Assembly (NCBI GenBank): GCA_035691485.1
Contig: DASSIZ010000077.1
Location: 1-64,000 of the forward strand
Source: Terriglobales bacterium
GTDB lineage: Bacteria > Acidobacteriota > Terriglobia > Terriglobales > Acidobacteriaceae
DNA: 64,000 bases
Reading direction: 5' to 3'
Part shown: positions 8,041 to 17,001 of the stretch, one piece after another
Numbering within the stretch: the stretch's first letter is position 1
How the letters are laid out: each line of letters opens with the position of its first letter
Made by a program: the position numbers and the translations under genes
The notes under the pieces: generated by a model
Seen by the model: the letters and a program-made list of their open reading frames with translations, nothing else
Told to the model about the DNA's origin: nothing
Databases searched by the model: none

Positions 8041-10536
8041 CTATTTCACCGTCACCATCGCTTGACCGGGCGTGACTTGCACCGGCTGCATCGCCGGGTC
8101 GCGAGCTCCGGCGCGCGTGATCGCCAGTGTCGATTGGCCCGCCGACTTGGCCATGAACGTCAGGGTGAACACCGTGCCTGTTCCCGACACCCCTCCCGAA
8201 CCCGGCGGACGTGTCGCCGACACCTGCTCCAGCCCCGGTCCATCTTCGCGATGAACGATGACCACCGGCTGCCCGTCGCGCGACAGAAAACTACCGTTCG
8301 AGACGTTGAGCAACTGCAGCGACTTCGGATCGTAGCTGAGCTGCACCGGCACCGAGAACAGATTGTTGGCGCCGCTCACCGTCACGTTCACCGCGAAGGT
8401 TGAACCCACAGCAGGCGTCACCTGCGGCGGATCGAAGCTCATGATCGCCGCCCCGCTCGTGCCCTGGGGCGGTTGGGTCGCTGCCGGTCCCGTCTGCGGC
8501 GGCACAGGCGCTGGTACTGCTTGCGCCGGTTGCGTCGGTATGGGAGTTGCTTGTGCCGGCGCCGCCTGCGCGCCCGGCATCATGGAATTTTGTCCCGTGG
8601 CCGATTGCGGCTGTGCCGGAGCCTGGGCGGTCACCGGGCGTGCCGCCGAGGCGCTGCCTCCATTGCCGTTTGGAGAAGGCTTGGGCGCGGCGCGGCGCAA
8701 CCCGATAGCATTCGCGGTCCCGACCTCAATCGCTCTCAAATTCACGTCATTGACGTCCTGGCCGCGAATAATGTGCGGAATCAGGACGAACACGATCTCG
8801 TTGGTACGGCGTTCCGTATTTTGCGACGAGAACAGGTATTTCAGGATCGGCACCTGCGACAGCCATGGGTACCCGTTGACGCTTTTCAGCACATCTTCCT
8901 CTAGCATCCCGCCCATCAGGCTGACTTCGCCCTCCCGCAGCCGGATGGTATGCTCCACGCGCCGCTGCCCGATCACCGGCTGGTCGATGCCGCCGATGTT
9001 CACGTGCGAACTCACCGACGAAACTTCCATCGTGATCTTCAGCGTCACTTCGTGCGCCGCGTGCACGGTGGGCTGCACGTCGATGTTCACGCCGACGTCG
9101 ATATATTGGAATTGCGTATTGACCAGCGGGTTGATGCCGACGCCGCCGATGCCCGGCTGGAACGACCCGGTCGCTACCGGCACGCGATCGCCGATCTTCA
9201 GCGTGGCTTTCTGTCCGTCGAGCGCGCGTATCTGAGGATTCTGGATGATCTTAGTATCGCTGTCTGTAAAAAGAAAATTTGCGGTTGCGCCTGGGATGGT
9301 CACCAGGAAATCGTTCGAGGTCAGGTTGGCCAGCTTGTTGAGCGTGAGTCCCGTCGTGCCTGAAGTCGTGGGAGTGGTCGTCGTTGTAGTCGTCGTCGTC
9401 CCGGTGGTGGTCGTAGTCGGGGTTACGTTGTTCTGGAGCTGGATGCTGGCACTCGTCGGCGGGGACAGTCCCAGATTTTTCAGCTTGTCGCGGCTCACCT
9501 GCATGACCGCGATGTCCACAACTACTTCCGGACGCGCCTTGTCGAGGTCGGTTACCAATTTTTCCGCTAACGCCACCTGGTCCGGAGTACCCCGGATCAC
9601 AATCGCGTTTTGCGTCGGCAGCGAAATTACGCGCGTGATCTCCACCACCGTTCGCAGGGTGTTGACCACATCCTGGATCTCCGTCGTCTGCGCCAGGTTC
9701 GCCAGGTAAAACGTCTTGACGACGTTTTGCTCAATTTCCGTCCGCTTTGCCTTGGTGTCCGTCGCAACGAAGATCGTGTTCGGCGTCACCGCCCGCCAGA
9801 ACGTCTTGGATTCCAGCGCCACAATTTCCAGCGCCTGGTACAGCGATACATTGTTCAGGTCGATGGTAATGCGCCGCGACACGTAATCGGGATCGAACAG
9901 CACGTTAACGCCTGCCAGTTTCCCGACCGCGGTGTACACATTCTTCGTGTCTTCGGTCATGCGCATCGTGATCGGGACAGCGGAGATCGGCTTTAATTCT
10001 GCCGGTCCTTCCGCCTCAGCCGCCATCCGGCCGAGGTCAGTCACGCGCGAGGGAGCAGCCGCCTGCGGACCTTTGCCCTTATCCATCTCCTGCGTACGCC
10101 GGATTTCCTGGCGCGCGATGTCCGACGATGGATCGATTTCGGCAGCGCGCATGAATTCCACCAGCGCCTGCTGCAAGTTGCCGTCATCGCGCAGTTTCTG
10201 GCCGCGATGCACGTGCGAGGCCCCAGCCTGGAACCGCGATCGCTCGAAAGCGGCGCGGTAACGAAGCTCCTTGGGCTTCAGGTCGTACGCCTGCTTGTAA
10301 AATTCGTACGCCTGCTCCCAGTTCTGGCGAGCTTCCGCATCTCGACCTTTGTCGTAAAAACCCTTGGCTTTGTCGGCAGCCGCGGGCAGCGCGAGGGTCA
10401 GCACCAGCAGAAAGGCGGTGGCCAGGCGCCCGAATCGGACAACTCCCCACCGCGCGCCGCTGTTGCGCGCATTTGGATGCGATCGCAGACCGGCCCTCCA
10501 AGTCTGCCGAAGGCTTTGTCGTTGTAGCAGATGCAT
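8041..10536 (-). CDS. Secretin (GspD/PilQ superfamily) with N-terminal TPR repeats and C-terminal cohesin-like domain
   Basis: The protein (831 residues from the start MHLLQRQS) has an unusual domain order. A signal sequence ends near ALPAAADK. TPR-like helices follow (about residues 60-140), then secretin N-domains including a NolW-like stretch (TFYLANLAQTTEIQDVVNTL), a threonine-run linker, the secretin core (VPVATGSFQPG through NGYPWLSQVPILKYLF and IVFVLIPHII, roughly 420-600), a Pro/Gln/Ala linker, and a C-terminal beta domain of about 140 residues beginning FDPPQVTPAVGSTF that resembles cohesin domains. It should form an outer-membrane channel. I did not use a longer upstream reading because it would run into smpB on the other strand. 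The two downstream pseudopilins are its likely partners. The secretin call is firm; the cohesin call rests on fold-like spacing. Confidence 0.88.
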   Translation of the reverse strand: MHLLQRQSLRQTWRAGLRSHPNARNSGARWGVVRFGRLATAFLLVLTLALPAAADKAKGFYDKGRDAEARQNWEQAYEFYKQAYDLKPKELRYRAAFERSRFQAGASHVHRGQKLRDDGNLQQALVEFMRAAEIDPSSDIARQEIRRTQEMDKGKGPQAAAPSRVTDLGRMAAEAEGPAELKPISAVPITMRMTEDTKNVYTAVGKLAGVNVLFDPDYVSRRITIDLNNVSLYQALEIVALESKTFWRAVTPNTIFVATDTKAKRTEIEQNVVKTFYLANLAQTTEIQDVVNTLRTVVEITRVISLPTQNAIVIRGTPDQVALAEKLVTDLDKARPEVVVDIAVMQVSRDKLKNLGLSPPTSASIQLQNNVTPTTTTTGTTTTTTTTTPTTSGTTGLTLNKLANLTSNDFLVTIPGATANFLFTDSDTKIIQNPQIRALDGQKATLKIGDRVPVATGSFQPGIGGVGINPLVNTQFQYIDVGVNIDVQPTVHAAHEVTLKITMEVSSVSSHVNIGGIDQPVIGQRRVEHTIRLREGEVSLMGGMLEEDVLKSVNGYPWLSQVPILKYLFSSQNTERRTNEIVFVLIPHIIRGQDVNDVNLRAIEVGTANAIGLRRAAPKPSPNGNGGSASAARPVTAQAPAQPQSATGQNSMMPGAQAAPAQATPIPTQPAQAVPAPVPPQTGPAATQPPQGTSGAAIMSFDPPQVTPAVGSTFAVNVTVSGANNLFSVPVQLSYDPKSLQLLNVSNGSFLSRDGQPVVIVHREDGPGLEQVSATRPPGSGGVSGTGTVFTLTFMAKSAGQSTLAITRAGARDPAMQPVQVTPGQAMVTVK

Positions 10537-10690
10537 GAGAACGCAAATTATAACATCAGGCTTCCGCCGCAAAGCGACCGTTTGACGTGGCACCTTGGAT
10601 GCAAACCTCGTGCTAGCATGAAGGTTTCGGGTCATGCGGCGCGCCTTGCTGCAGGGGGGGCGCGTCGTAATTTGAGGGGCATTTATTTCC

Positions 10691-11218
10691 ATGGCACGGC
10701 AGGCGGCACATCAAACCCGGCCTAATCCGGAGAAAAACCCGCGCCGCGATCCGGTGGCCGCCGGATTGCGAGATGCCACCGTCAATCGCGCCGCCGCCCA
10801 CAACTACTTCCTGCTTGAAAAGTTCGAGGCCGGCATCGTTCTTACCGGTACCGAGGTGAAGTCCATCCGCGCCGGCCATGCCAATCTGAAAGACGCGTAC
10901 GCGCTCGCCAAGGACGGTGAACTCTGGTTGCTGAACGCCCATATCGGCCATTACGAACACGGGAATATCTTTAATCACGCGCCCTTGCGCACCCGAAAAT
11001 TGCTTGTCCACGCCGCGGAACTGCGGAAGCTCATTGGTAAAACTCAGCAAAAGGGTGTCACCTTGATCCCCACGCGCATGTACTTCAAGAATGGCCGCGT
11101 GAAGGTGGAGATCGCTTTTGCCAAGGGCAAGCAGCTTTGGGACAAGCGCGAAACCGAGCGCCGCCGTACGGCGGACCGGGAAGCTCGCGAAGCAATCGCG
11201 CGTTCGCGTAAAACATAG
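10691..11218 (+). CDS. smpB: SsrA-binding protein SmpB
   Basis: SmpB binds tmRNA and delivers it to stalled ribosomes for trans-translation. The 175-residue product shows the family landmarks: RAAAHNYFLLEKFEAGIVLTGTEVKSIR near residues 30-60, the HIGHYEHGN stretch, KLIGKTQQKG, and the basic tail GKQLWDKRETERRRTADREA that enters the decoding channel. A basic extension of about 20 residues precedes the usual start. It is divergent from the secretin gene, with about 150 bases between starts. The tmRNA gene itself is not in the window. Confidence 0.97.
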   Translation: MARQAAHQTRPNPEKNPRRDPVAAGLRDATVNRAAAHNYFLLEKFEAGIVLTGTEVKSIRAGHANLKDAYALAKDGELWLLNAHIGHYEHGNIFNHAPLRTRKLLVHAAELRKLIGKTQQKGVTLIPTRMYFKNGRVKVEIAFAKGKQLWDKRETERRRTADREAREAIARSRKT

Positions 11219-11333
11219 GACTCATGAGGAATGACCGGATCCCATGAACTTGCGTTCAGTTTAATAATTTTGCGCGGCAAGAATTTCTTAACGGACAGTC
11301 CAGAAATGCTTTTTGCCTGCAAGGAATAACAAC

Positions 11334-12947
11334 ATGAAGACAACGCTCTCCTTTTCCTCCCCGGCTCAGCTTGAGACTGAATGCCTCGTCATTCCGGTGC
11401 TTGATCATGGCGATAAGGACAAGCCCGTCGTTCGTATCACCGTCGGCGACAAAGCGCTCCAGGATGCCGCCGCCGAGCTCATCTCCACCGGCGAAGTCAC
11501 CGGCAAAATTTTTGAAACCGTCATGTTGCATCGTCCACCCGGACTTCGAGCCAAGCGCCTGCTCCTGATCGGCGGCGGAAAAGCCAAGAACTTCTCCGCT
11601 TTCGAACTGCGCAAGCTTGCCGGCACCGCCGTGCGTTTTCTCAAGCCGAAGTCCATTCGCACCTTCGCCTTCGTTTTGCCTGCGCTGGCCACCGGCTCTG
11701 CCGATGCCGTGAAGTCCGTGATCGAAGGCGCCTTCGTCGGCAACTTTGACCCCGACAAGTACCGCAGCGACCGCAAGGACCAGCAGATCGATGACCTCAC
11801 CATCGTAGCCGGCCAGGATGAACCCGCGCTGCGCGCCGTGGTTGAGCAGGGCCGCATCATCGGTGAGTCGCAGAACTTCACCCGCGAACTGGTCAACGAG
11901 CCCGGCAATCGCATGACCCCCACCATGATGGCGGAGCACGCCCGCCGCATGGTCGAGTCGCTCCATGTGCCCGAACTTACGATCGACACTTATGGTGCCG
12001 AGAAGATCAAGGAACTCAAGATGGGCGCTTTCTGGAGCGTCGCGCAGGGCTCCGACGAGCCCCCTGCATTGATCGTGGCGCGATATGAGCCCCAGGACGC
12101 CCCGGCGACGCCTGTCATCGGCCTCGTCGGCAAGGGCATCACCTTCGACACTGGCGGCATCTCCATCAAACCGGCCGACGGCATGGAGAAAATGAAGTAC
12201 GACATGGCGGGCGGAGCGGCCATGCTGGGAGCCATCCGCGCCATCGCGCTGCTCAAGCCGAAAGTCCGCGTTATTGCTGTTGTCTGCGCTTCGGAAAACA
12301 TGCCTTCCGGGAAGGCGCAAAAACCCGGCGATGTGCAGATCGCGATGTCCGGTAAGTCGATCGAGATCATCAACACCGACGCCGAAGGACGCCTCGTTCT
12401 CGCCGACGGCCTGTACTATGCCCGCCAGCTTGGCGCCACGCACCTGGTCGATGCGGCCACTCTTACCGGCGCCTGCGTGGTCGCGCTCGGCGCTGTCAAT
12501 GCCGGTGTTTTCACCAACAATGACGCCATGTGGGAGCGTTTTCGCGGCGCCTTGCAGCGGGCCGGCGAAAAGATGTGGCGTCTGCCCGTCGATACCGAAT
12601 ATCTGGAGCTCATTCGCTCTTCCATCGCCGACATCAAGAACACCGGCGGACGCTACGGCGGCGCCATCACCGCGGCGATGTTCCTGAAGGAATTCGTGGA
12701 CGAGACGCCGTGGATGCACCTCGACATCGCCGGCACGGCCTGGGAAGAAGAGAACAAAGCCTGGATCGCCAAGGGTCCGTCGGGAATAGCGGTGCGCTCG
12801 TTGGTGGAATTTGTGCGCGACATCGAACGCAATGGCCCGCCCACCGATGGAGCCCGCTCGCCCAATGATCTCGGAGCGCGCTCGCCCTCGAGCGCGACCT
12901 CAACCGAAGCCGCCCAAGCCCGCTCGGATCAAGGCGCAGGTTTGTAG
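11334..12947 (+). CDS. pepA: Leucyl aminopeptidase, M17 family, with repeat-derived C-terminal tail
   Basis: This cytosolic two-metal aminopeptidase releases N-terminal residues from peptides. The start MKTTLSF was chosen because the sequence upstream of it is not conserved-looking. The N-terminal domain (to about residue 170) precedes the catalytic domain with the metal and active-site residues Lys 267, Asp 272, Asp 290 and the signature NTDAEGRL (347-354). Family enzymes normally stop near the helix VRSLVEFVRDIE, whereas this one continues for about 40 low-complexity residues with repeated GARSP. That tail is encoded by degenerate copies of a hairpin repeat found elsewhere in the window, which suggests a repeat inserted at the 3' end of the gene and was absorbed into the frame. 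Confidence 0.95.
   Translation: MKTTLSFSSPAQLETECLVIPVLDHGDKDKPVVRITVGDKALQDAAAELISTGEVTGKIFETVMLHRPPGLRAKRLLLIGGGKAKNFSAFELRKLAGTAVRFLKPKSIRTFAFVLPALATGSADAVKSVIEGAFVGNFDPDKYRSDRKDQQIDDLTIVAGQDEPALRAVVEQGRIIGESQNFTRELVNEPGNRMTPTMMAEHARRMVESLHVPELTIDTYGAEKIKELKMGAFWSVAQGSDEPPALIVARYEPQDAPATPVIGLVGKGITFDTGGISIKPADGMEKMKYDMAGGAAMLGAIRAIALLKPKVRVIAVVCASENMPSGKAQKPGDVQIAMSGKSIEIINTDAEGRLVLADGLYYARQLGATHLVDAATLTGACVVALGAVNAGVFTNNDAMWERFRGALQRAGEKMWRLPVDTEYLELIRSSIADIKNTGGRYGGAITAAMFLKEFVDETPWMHLDIAGTAWEEENKAWIAKGPSGIAVRSLVEFVRDIERNGPPTDGARSPNDLGARSPSSATSTEAAQARSDQGAGL
12875..12896. repeat. Hairpin repeat (REP-like), copy inside pepA 3' end
   Basis: A perfect hairpin with 8-base arms CGCGCTCG and CGAGCGCG closes a CCCT loop at 12877-12896, preceded by GA. 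The same sequence occurs at 35914-35933 and with single changes at 35863-35882 and 35474-35493. A degenerate half copy lies just upstream near 12850. Here it is translated as part of the PepA tail. Confidence 0.75.
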
Positions 12948-13004
12948 CGGTTGCGGGCAACACGAGGAGAGCATAGGATTTCAAACTCTCGGAAAGGAGT
13001 TCCC

Positions 13005-13865
13005 ATGCATAAAGATCCGTCACTGGGACTCAACCGCCGCAGCTGGCTCAAGCTTGGCATTTCTGCCGCGGCCGCCGCGTCCGCATCAACCCTTCTGCTG
13101 CAAGCGCAAGCTGGGCCCGAAAGCTGCGCGCCCCCCATCCCGCAAGATCACGCTGTATCCAACGGGGGCTTGTGCCCGTTTCCCATCCCGTGGCTCGACA
13201 AGAATGGCAATCACAACCAGATGCCGAAGGATAATGTCGAGCTCTCCAACATTTTTCACTTTAACGGCAAACTGGCGCGCTGTGCCGGCTTCAAGGGAAT
13301 GGGCACCGACAACCAGGGCAACCGCCTCGCCTGGGGCAATCCGACTACGGATTACAGCTACATGGCCGGTGAGTACTGGGCCGCGCGCAAAGCTCAGCAA
13401 GGCATCTTCACCCATACTTGACTCACCGTCTTCAAGGGACCGGCGGTCCCTGCCAACCAGATCCACGATTTCCATCCGCCCATCTCACCGGAAGGTCTTT
13501 ACTGGGTCACTCCCGTTCCTGCCAGCGGCCTCGTGTTCAGTGCCGACGGAAAAGTCGCCACCCTGCAGATGAACAATGTTGCCGTCATTGACCAGCCCAA
13601 ATGGCCCGCCATGGACGCGGAAACTACGCCCGCATTCATGGACTTTAAGCTCGTTTTCAAGCAGCTTGACGAGACTGTGACCTTCGACAATCCCCAGCAG
13701 CAGTACCACTTCGAAGGACACCGGGCAAGCGCGCAACTGGAAGCCACCATCCGCGTGCCGTCGATCAATTTCACATTCAAGACCGACCCGCTGGAATCGT
13801 CGAAGTGTGATTTCGCGGTGATGGGCACCGAGGTCAACGGTAAGTACTACCCGGCGAAAGGATGA
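13005..13865 (+). CDS. Tat-exported protein of unknown function with an in-frame UGA at codon 139 (candidate selenoprotein or nonsense mutant)
   Basis: One continuous reading frame of 286 codons runs from ATG 13005 to the stop at 13865, interrupted only by TGA at 13419-13421. The frame between the TGA and the next possible start (13533) has the same codon style and sensible protein (LTVFKGPAVPANQ, HDFHPPISPEGLYW), so the two halves belong to one gene. The N terminus has a twin-arginine signal (NRRSWLKLG, residues 10-18) followed by an alanine-rich hydrophobic stretch, so the protein is probably folded before export. Cysteines occur at 41, 57 and 93 and near the C terminus. I do not recognise the family. 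UGA could be read as selenocysteine, or be a recent mutation (TGG to TGA), or a sequencing error. A ribosome-binding site (GGAAAGGAG) precedes the ATG. It converges with the amidohydrolase gene. Confidence 0.7.
13435..13451 (+). promoter_or_regulatory. Stem-loop just downstream of the in-frame UGA (bacterial SECIS candidate)
   Basis: Seven perfect base pairs (AGGGACC with GGTCCCT) close a three-base loop GGC. The loop begins 20 bases after the UGA codon and its first two bases are G. As I recall the bacterial SECIS model, it asks for a short hairpin in the reading frame with a G among the first two loop bases and a UGA-to-loop distance of roughly 16 to 37 bases. The match is suggestive, but GC-rich DNA makes such hairpins by chance. 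Confidence 0.4.
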
Positions 13866-13979
13866 GATCTTACCGGGACGGGAGCAGTTCCAAGACGGGG
13901 TAACCCGCCACGATGGCCGCGAAGGCATCCGGCGAGAACCAGCGCGCACGCGAAAGTAGCTGGAACGAATCTAAACAGA

Positions 13980-15698
13980 TTACTTCGCCGCTTCGTACAC
14001 GGTCTTACCGCCAACCACGGTGCGCAGCACCTTGGTCTGCAGAATTTCCGCCGGCGCAACCTTGCTGATATCGCGGTCAAGAACCACGAAATCGGCAAGG
14101 AACCCGGGCGCCAGCCTTCCCTTCTCCGACTCGGCAAATTCCGCGTAAGCGGCGCCGGTCGTGTAGGCAGCAATGGCCTGGTCAATCGAGATCTTCTGTT
14201 CCGGCACGTACTCCTTCGTGCCCGCTTCATTCTTGCGCGTGACCGCGGCGTAGAGTCCGCGGAAAGGCGTGATTGGTTCTACCGGATAGTCGGTGCCGAA
14301 CGCGAGCACCACACCGTTGCGCAGAAATTCATTCCACGCGTAGGAATGCTTCGCTCTTTCGGTACCGATGCGCTGAATCGCCCAATTCATGTCCGTCAGC
14401 AGGTGGTTGGGCTGCATGGAAGCGATCACCCGCAGCTGGCGAAAGCGTGCGAAGTCTTCCGGCTCGACCACCTGCGCGTGCTCCATGCGGAAACGAAAGC
14501 CGCCGGGCTGTTGCAGTTGCGGCGCGTTCGGATTTTTTTCTTCGACGTATCGTTCGGCGGCGGCAAATGCCTGCAAGGCCATGGCCACACCGCGATCGCC
14601 GATGGCGTGGAAACCCATCTGGAATCCCGCCGCCGCTCGCTGGGCAGACATCTGGTCCAGTGTTGCCTGTTCATATTGCGGCAGGCCGGAATTCTTCGGT
14701 TCGTCGGTGTACGGCGACAGCATCGCCGCGGTATGCGATCCGATCGAGCCGTCCATGAACGCTTTCAGCATTCCGGTGTGCAGCATCGGGTCTGCGGGCG
14801 AATGGAACACGCGGTGCTGCTCCAGAATGTTCAACGGCTGCGGGAACGGCAGCCACTCGGAAATACGCAGTGTCAGCTTGCCCTCATTTTCCAGGTCGGC
14901 ATAGGTGAGGAAGTCCTCCCATTGCGAGTTGTCCTGCGCCGATGTGAGCCCGTAGCGCGCCGCCTGCTGCAGCGCCAGTTCGGCTCCGCGCCGCCGTTGC
15001 GCCGGCGTCGGCGGGGGAACCATTTTCCGCGCCAGGACTTGCGCAGTTTCGCGCAAGCCGCCTTCGGGTTCACCCGTGTTGTCGCGATCGATGCGACCGC
15101 CCTCCGGATCCTGCGTTTGTTTCGTAATGCCCGCGATGCGCAGCGCCGCCGTGTTCGCCACCAGCATATGCCCGTCGGTGCGAATGAAGAGCGCAGGATG
15201 GTCCCCGGTGACAGAGTCCAGGTCCTGCCGCGTTGGAATTTTCTGCGCGGTCCACTTGGTATCGTCCCAGCCCCGGCCCAGGATCCACTCGCCAGGCCCG
15301 GCGCTCTTCACGCGCTCGGCAATGCGCGCCTTCATTTCCTCCAGAGATTTCACCTCCGACAGCTCAACGTTCAGCATCTCGAAGCCGCCGTTCGCGAGGT
15401 GCAGGTGTGCGTCGTTCAACCCGGGCATGACGAAGTGCCCGCCCAGGTCGATCACTTGCGTCCGCGGGCCTTTCCTCTTGCGAAGCGCATCGCTAGTGCC
15501 GACCTCCACGATGCGCCCTTTCTTCGCCGCGATTGCTTGCGCGCGCGGATACACCTTGGCTGCAGCGCCGCCGAATCCTTCCTCTGCGCCGGTGTAAATG
15601 TCGCCGTTGATGAAGATCTGATCGGGAGCTTCGAGCTTGCTGGACTGCGCTTGCAGGTTCATGGCGAACAGAATCATTAACGGAACAACAAGTTTCAT
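13980..15698 (-). CDS. Exported metal-dependent amidohydrolase, YtcJ-like
   Basis: The 572-residue protein is an amidohydrolase-superfamily member of the long YtcJ type. The N terminus is a signal peptide ([18 protein letters not shown]). The first metal motif is GLNDAHLHL (His 98 and His 100), later histidines occur in GFHAIGDRG and RMEHAQVV, and the aspartate in [10 protein letters not shown] completes the usual set. The C-terminal composite beta domain ([16 protein letters not shown]) is present. The substrate is not predictable. Its start overlaps the stop of the M20 peptidase gene by 4 bases, so the two are translationally coupled and may act on related amide or peptide substrates. Confidence 0.88.
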   Translation of the reverse strand: MKLVVPLMILFAMNLQAQSSKLEAPDQIFINGDIYTGAEEGFGGAAAKVYPRAQAIAAKKGRIVEVGTSDALRKRKGPRTQVIDLGGHFVMPGLNDAHLHLANGGFEMLNVELSEVKSLEEMKARIAERVKSAGPGEWILGRGWDDTKWTAQKIPTRQDLDSVTGDHPALFIRTDGHMLVANTAALRIAGITKQTQDPEGGRIDRDNTGEPEGGLRETAQVLARKMVPPPTPAQRRRGAELALQQAARYGLTSAQDNSQWEDFLTYADLENEGKLTLRISEWLPFPQPLNILEQHRVFHSPADPMLHTGMLKAFMDGSIGSHTAAMLSPYTDEPKNSGLPQYEQATLDQMSAQRAAAGFQMGFHAIGDRGVAMALQAFAAAERYVEEKNPNAPQLQQPGGFRFRMEHAQVVEPEDFARFRQLRVIASMQPNHLLTDMNWAIQRIGTERAKHSYAWNEFLRNGVVLAFGTDYPVEPITPFRGLYAAVTRKNEAGTKEYVPEQKISIDQAIAAYTTGAAYAEFAESEKGRLAPGFLADFVVLDRDISKVAPAEILQTKVLRTVVGGKTVYEAAK

Positions 15699-16969
15699 TC
15701 CTGGACTCCGGCCACCGCGAGCACGGTCAGCAGGATGCGCCGCAATCCGAGATCGCGCCCGGTAGGGTCATACCACTCGTGCAGCGTGTGCGCGCCTCCT
15801 CCAGCTCCACCGGCTCCGATCGCCACCGCGTCACGTCCTTGCGATAAGGGAATGTTGGCGTCAGTGGAAGCGCGTTGCAGGCGCGCATTGTTGTCCAGCA
15901 ACGTGTCCACGGCCTGGATCACCGCCAGCAGCGGACTTCCAGCGCCCAGCCTCGCCGCCGGTCTGCTGCCGATGAGCTTGATATCGGCGGCCAAGCCGCT
16001 ATGCGAGCGCCCGCCAAAAGTCGTACGAGGCTCCTGCGCGACGGCGCGCTCCACGGCATCGCGCAACGCTCGCTCCAGGCGTTCCACCTGCTCGCCTGCC
16101 ACGGAACGGATGTCCACCTTGATGCTTGCCGTTTCCGGAATCGAATTCACCGACGTGCCGCCGCTGATGACGCCGATATTAAACGTCGTCTTCGGCGATG
16201 CGGGAATCGGCGTGCGCGCGAACTGATCAATGGCGCGGGCCAGCACCACGATCGGGTTGGCTGTGCCGAAATCGCTCCAGGAATGCCCGCCCGGGCCGAA
16301 CAGCGTCACCAGGAAACGCTTGCTCCCGAGCGCCTCGGTCACCACGGTGTCAGTGCCGGCGCCATCGAGCACTAACGTCGCCGCAATTGTGTCCCGCCAG
16401 CACGCCTCGGCGAAAATGTAACGCATCCCGCGCACGTCGCCTTCTCCCTCTTCGCCGACGTTGCCGATGAATGCCAGCGGCCACTCGGTGCGGATTTCCG
16501 CGTGTTGCAAAGCGCCCGCCAGCGCCAGCAGTGCCGTGATCCCGGCGCTGTTGTCGGAAATGCCCGGACCATAAAGCCGATTGTTTTCGCGCCGAACGAC
16601 GACTCCCGTGCCGGCGGGAAATACCGTGTCCATGTGCGCCGTAACCGCCAGGTACTTCGGCTCCGGTTGCGCCGCCGCTCCCGGACGAATACCGATCACG
16701 TTGCCGATGCCGTCAATGTGCACTTCCTCAAGGCCCAGCTCGCGAAAACGCGCTGCCAGCCATTCTGCGCGCGCCGTTTCGCCGAACGGTGGCGCCGGGA
16801 TCCGCGTTACTTCCATCTGCCGTTCCAGCAACAACTCTTCGTGTGCCAAGAACCACGCAGTCGCGGCCTCCACCGGCGCCAGGGCGGCGATGCGCGACAC
16901 CTGCCGCGCGACGGCGGTTTGTGCCGGCATGGGAGACTCCGCGGCTGGCATGGGATTCGCCATGGGCAA
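15695..16969 (-). CDS. M20-family metallopeptidase
   Basis: This 424-residue protein has the di-zinc M20 pattern: TAHMDTVFP (His 112, Asp 114), the bridging Asp 139 in GISDNSAG, GEEGEGD (about 172-178) with the catalytic Glu, and a lid/dimerisation domain containing GGTSVNSIPETA. The closing HTLHEWYD supplies the last metal histidine. Family members hydrolyse tripeptides, dipeptides or acylated amino acids. The N terminus is rich in Met, Pro and Ala and shows no export signal, so internal ATG codons at residues 3, 7 and 14 are alternative starts. It sits 32 bases downstream of the DRE-TIM gene and overlaps the amidohydrolase gene, forming one operon. Confidence 0.9.
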   Translation of the reverse strand: MPMANPMPAAESPMPAQTAVARQVSRIAALAPVEAATAWFLAHEELLLERQMEVTRIPAPPFGETARAEWLAARFRELGLEEVHIDGIGNVIGIRPGAAAQPEPKYLAVTAHMDTVFPAGTGVVVRRENNRLYGPGISDNSAGITALLALAGALQHAEIRTEWPLAFIGNVGEEGEGDVRGMRYIFAEACWRDTIAATLVLDGAGTDTVVTEALGSKRFLVTLFGPGGHSWSDFGTANPIVVLARAIDQFARTPIPASPKTTFNIGVISGGTSVNSIPETASIKVDIRSVAGEQVERLERALRDAVERAVAQEPRTTFGGRSHSGLAADIKLIGSRPAARLGAGSPLLAVIQAVDTLLDNNARLQRASTDANIPLSQGRDAVAIGAGGAGGGAHTLHEWYDPTGRDLGLRRILLTVLAVAGVQE

Positions 16970-17001
16970 ATTGGGATCTTACCTAACTTGAAACGAGGAA
17001 C

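Noticed and set aside
11256-12719. A 487-codon open frame antisense to pepA
   Set aside because: The composition (Asp/Gly/His-rich) and lack of any motif show it is a mirror of pepA.
14346-15680. A 444-codon open frame antisense to the amidohydrolase
   Set aside because: Arg/His/Gln-rich mirror of a strong gene; no domains.
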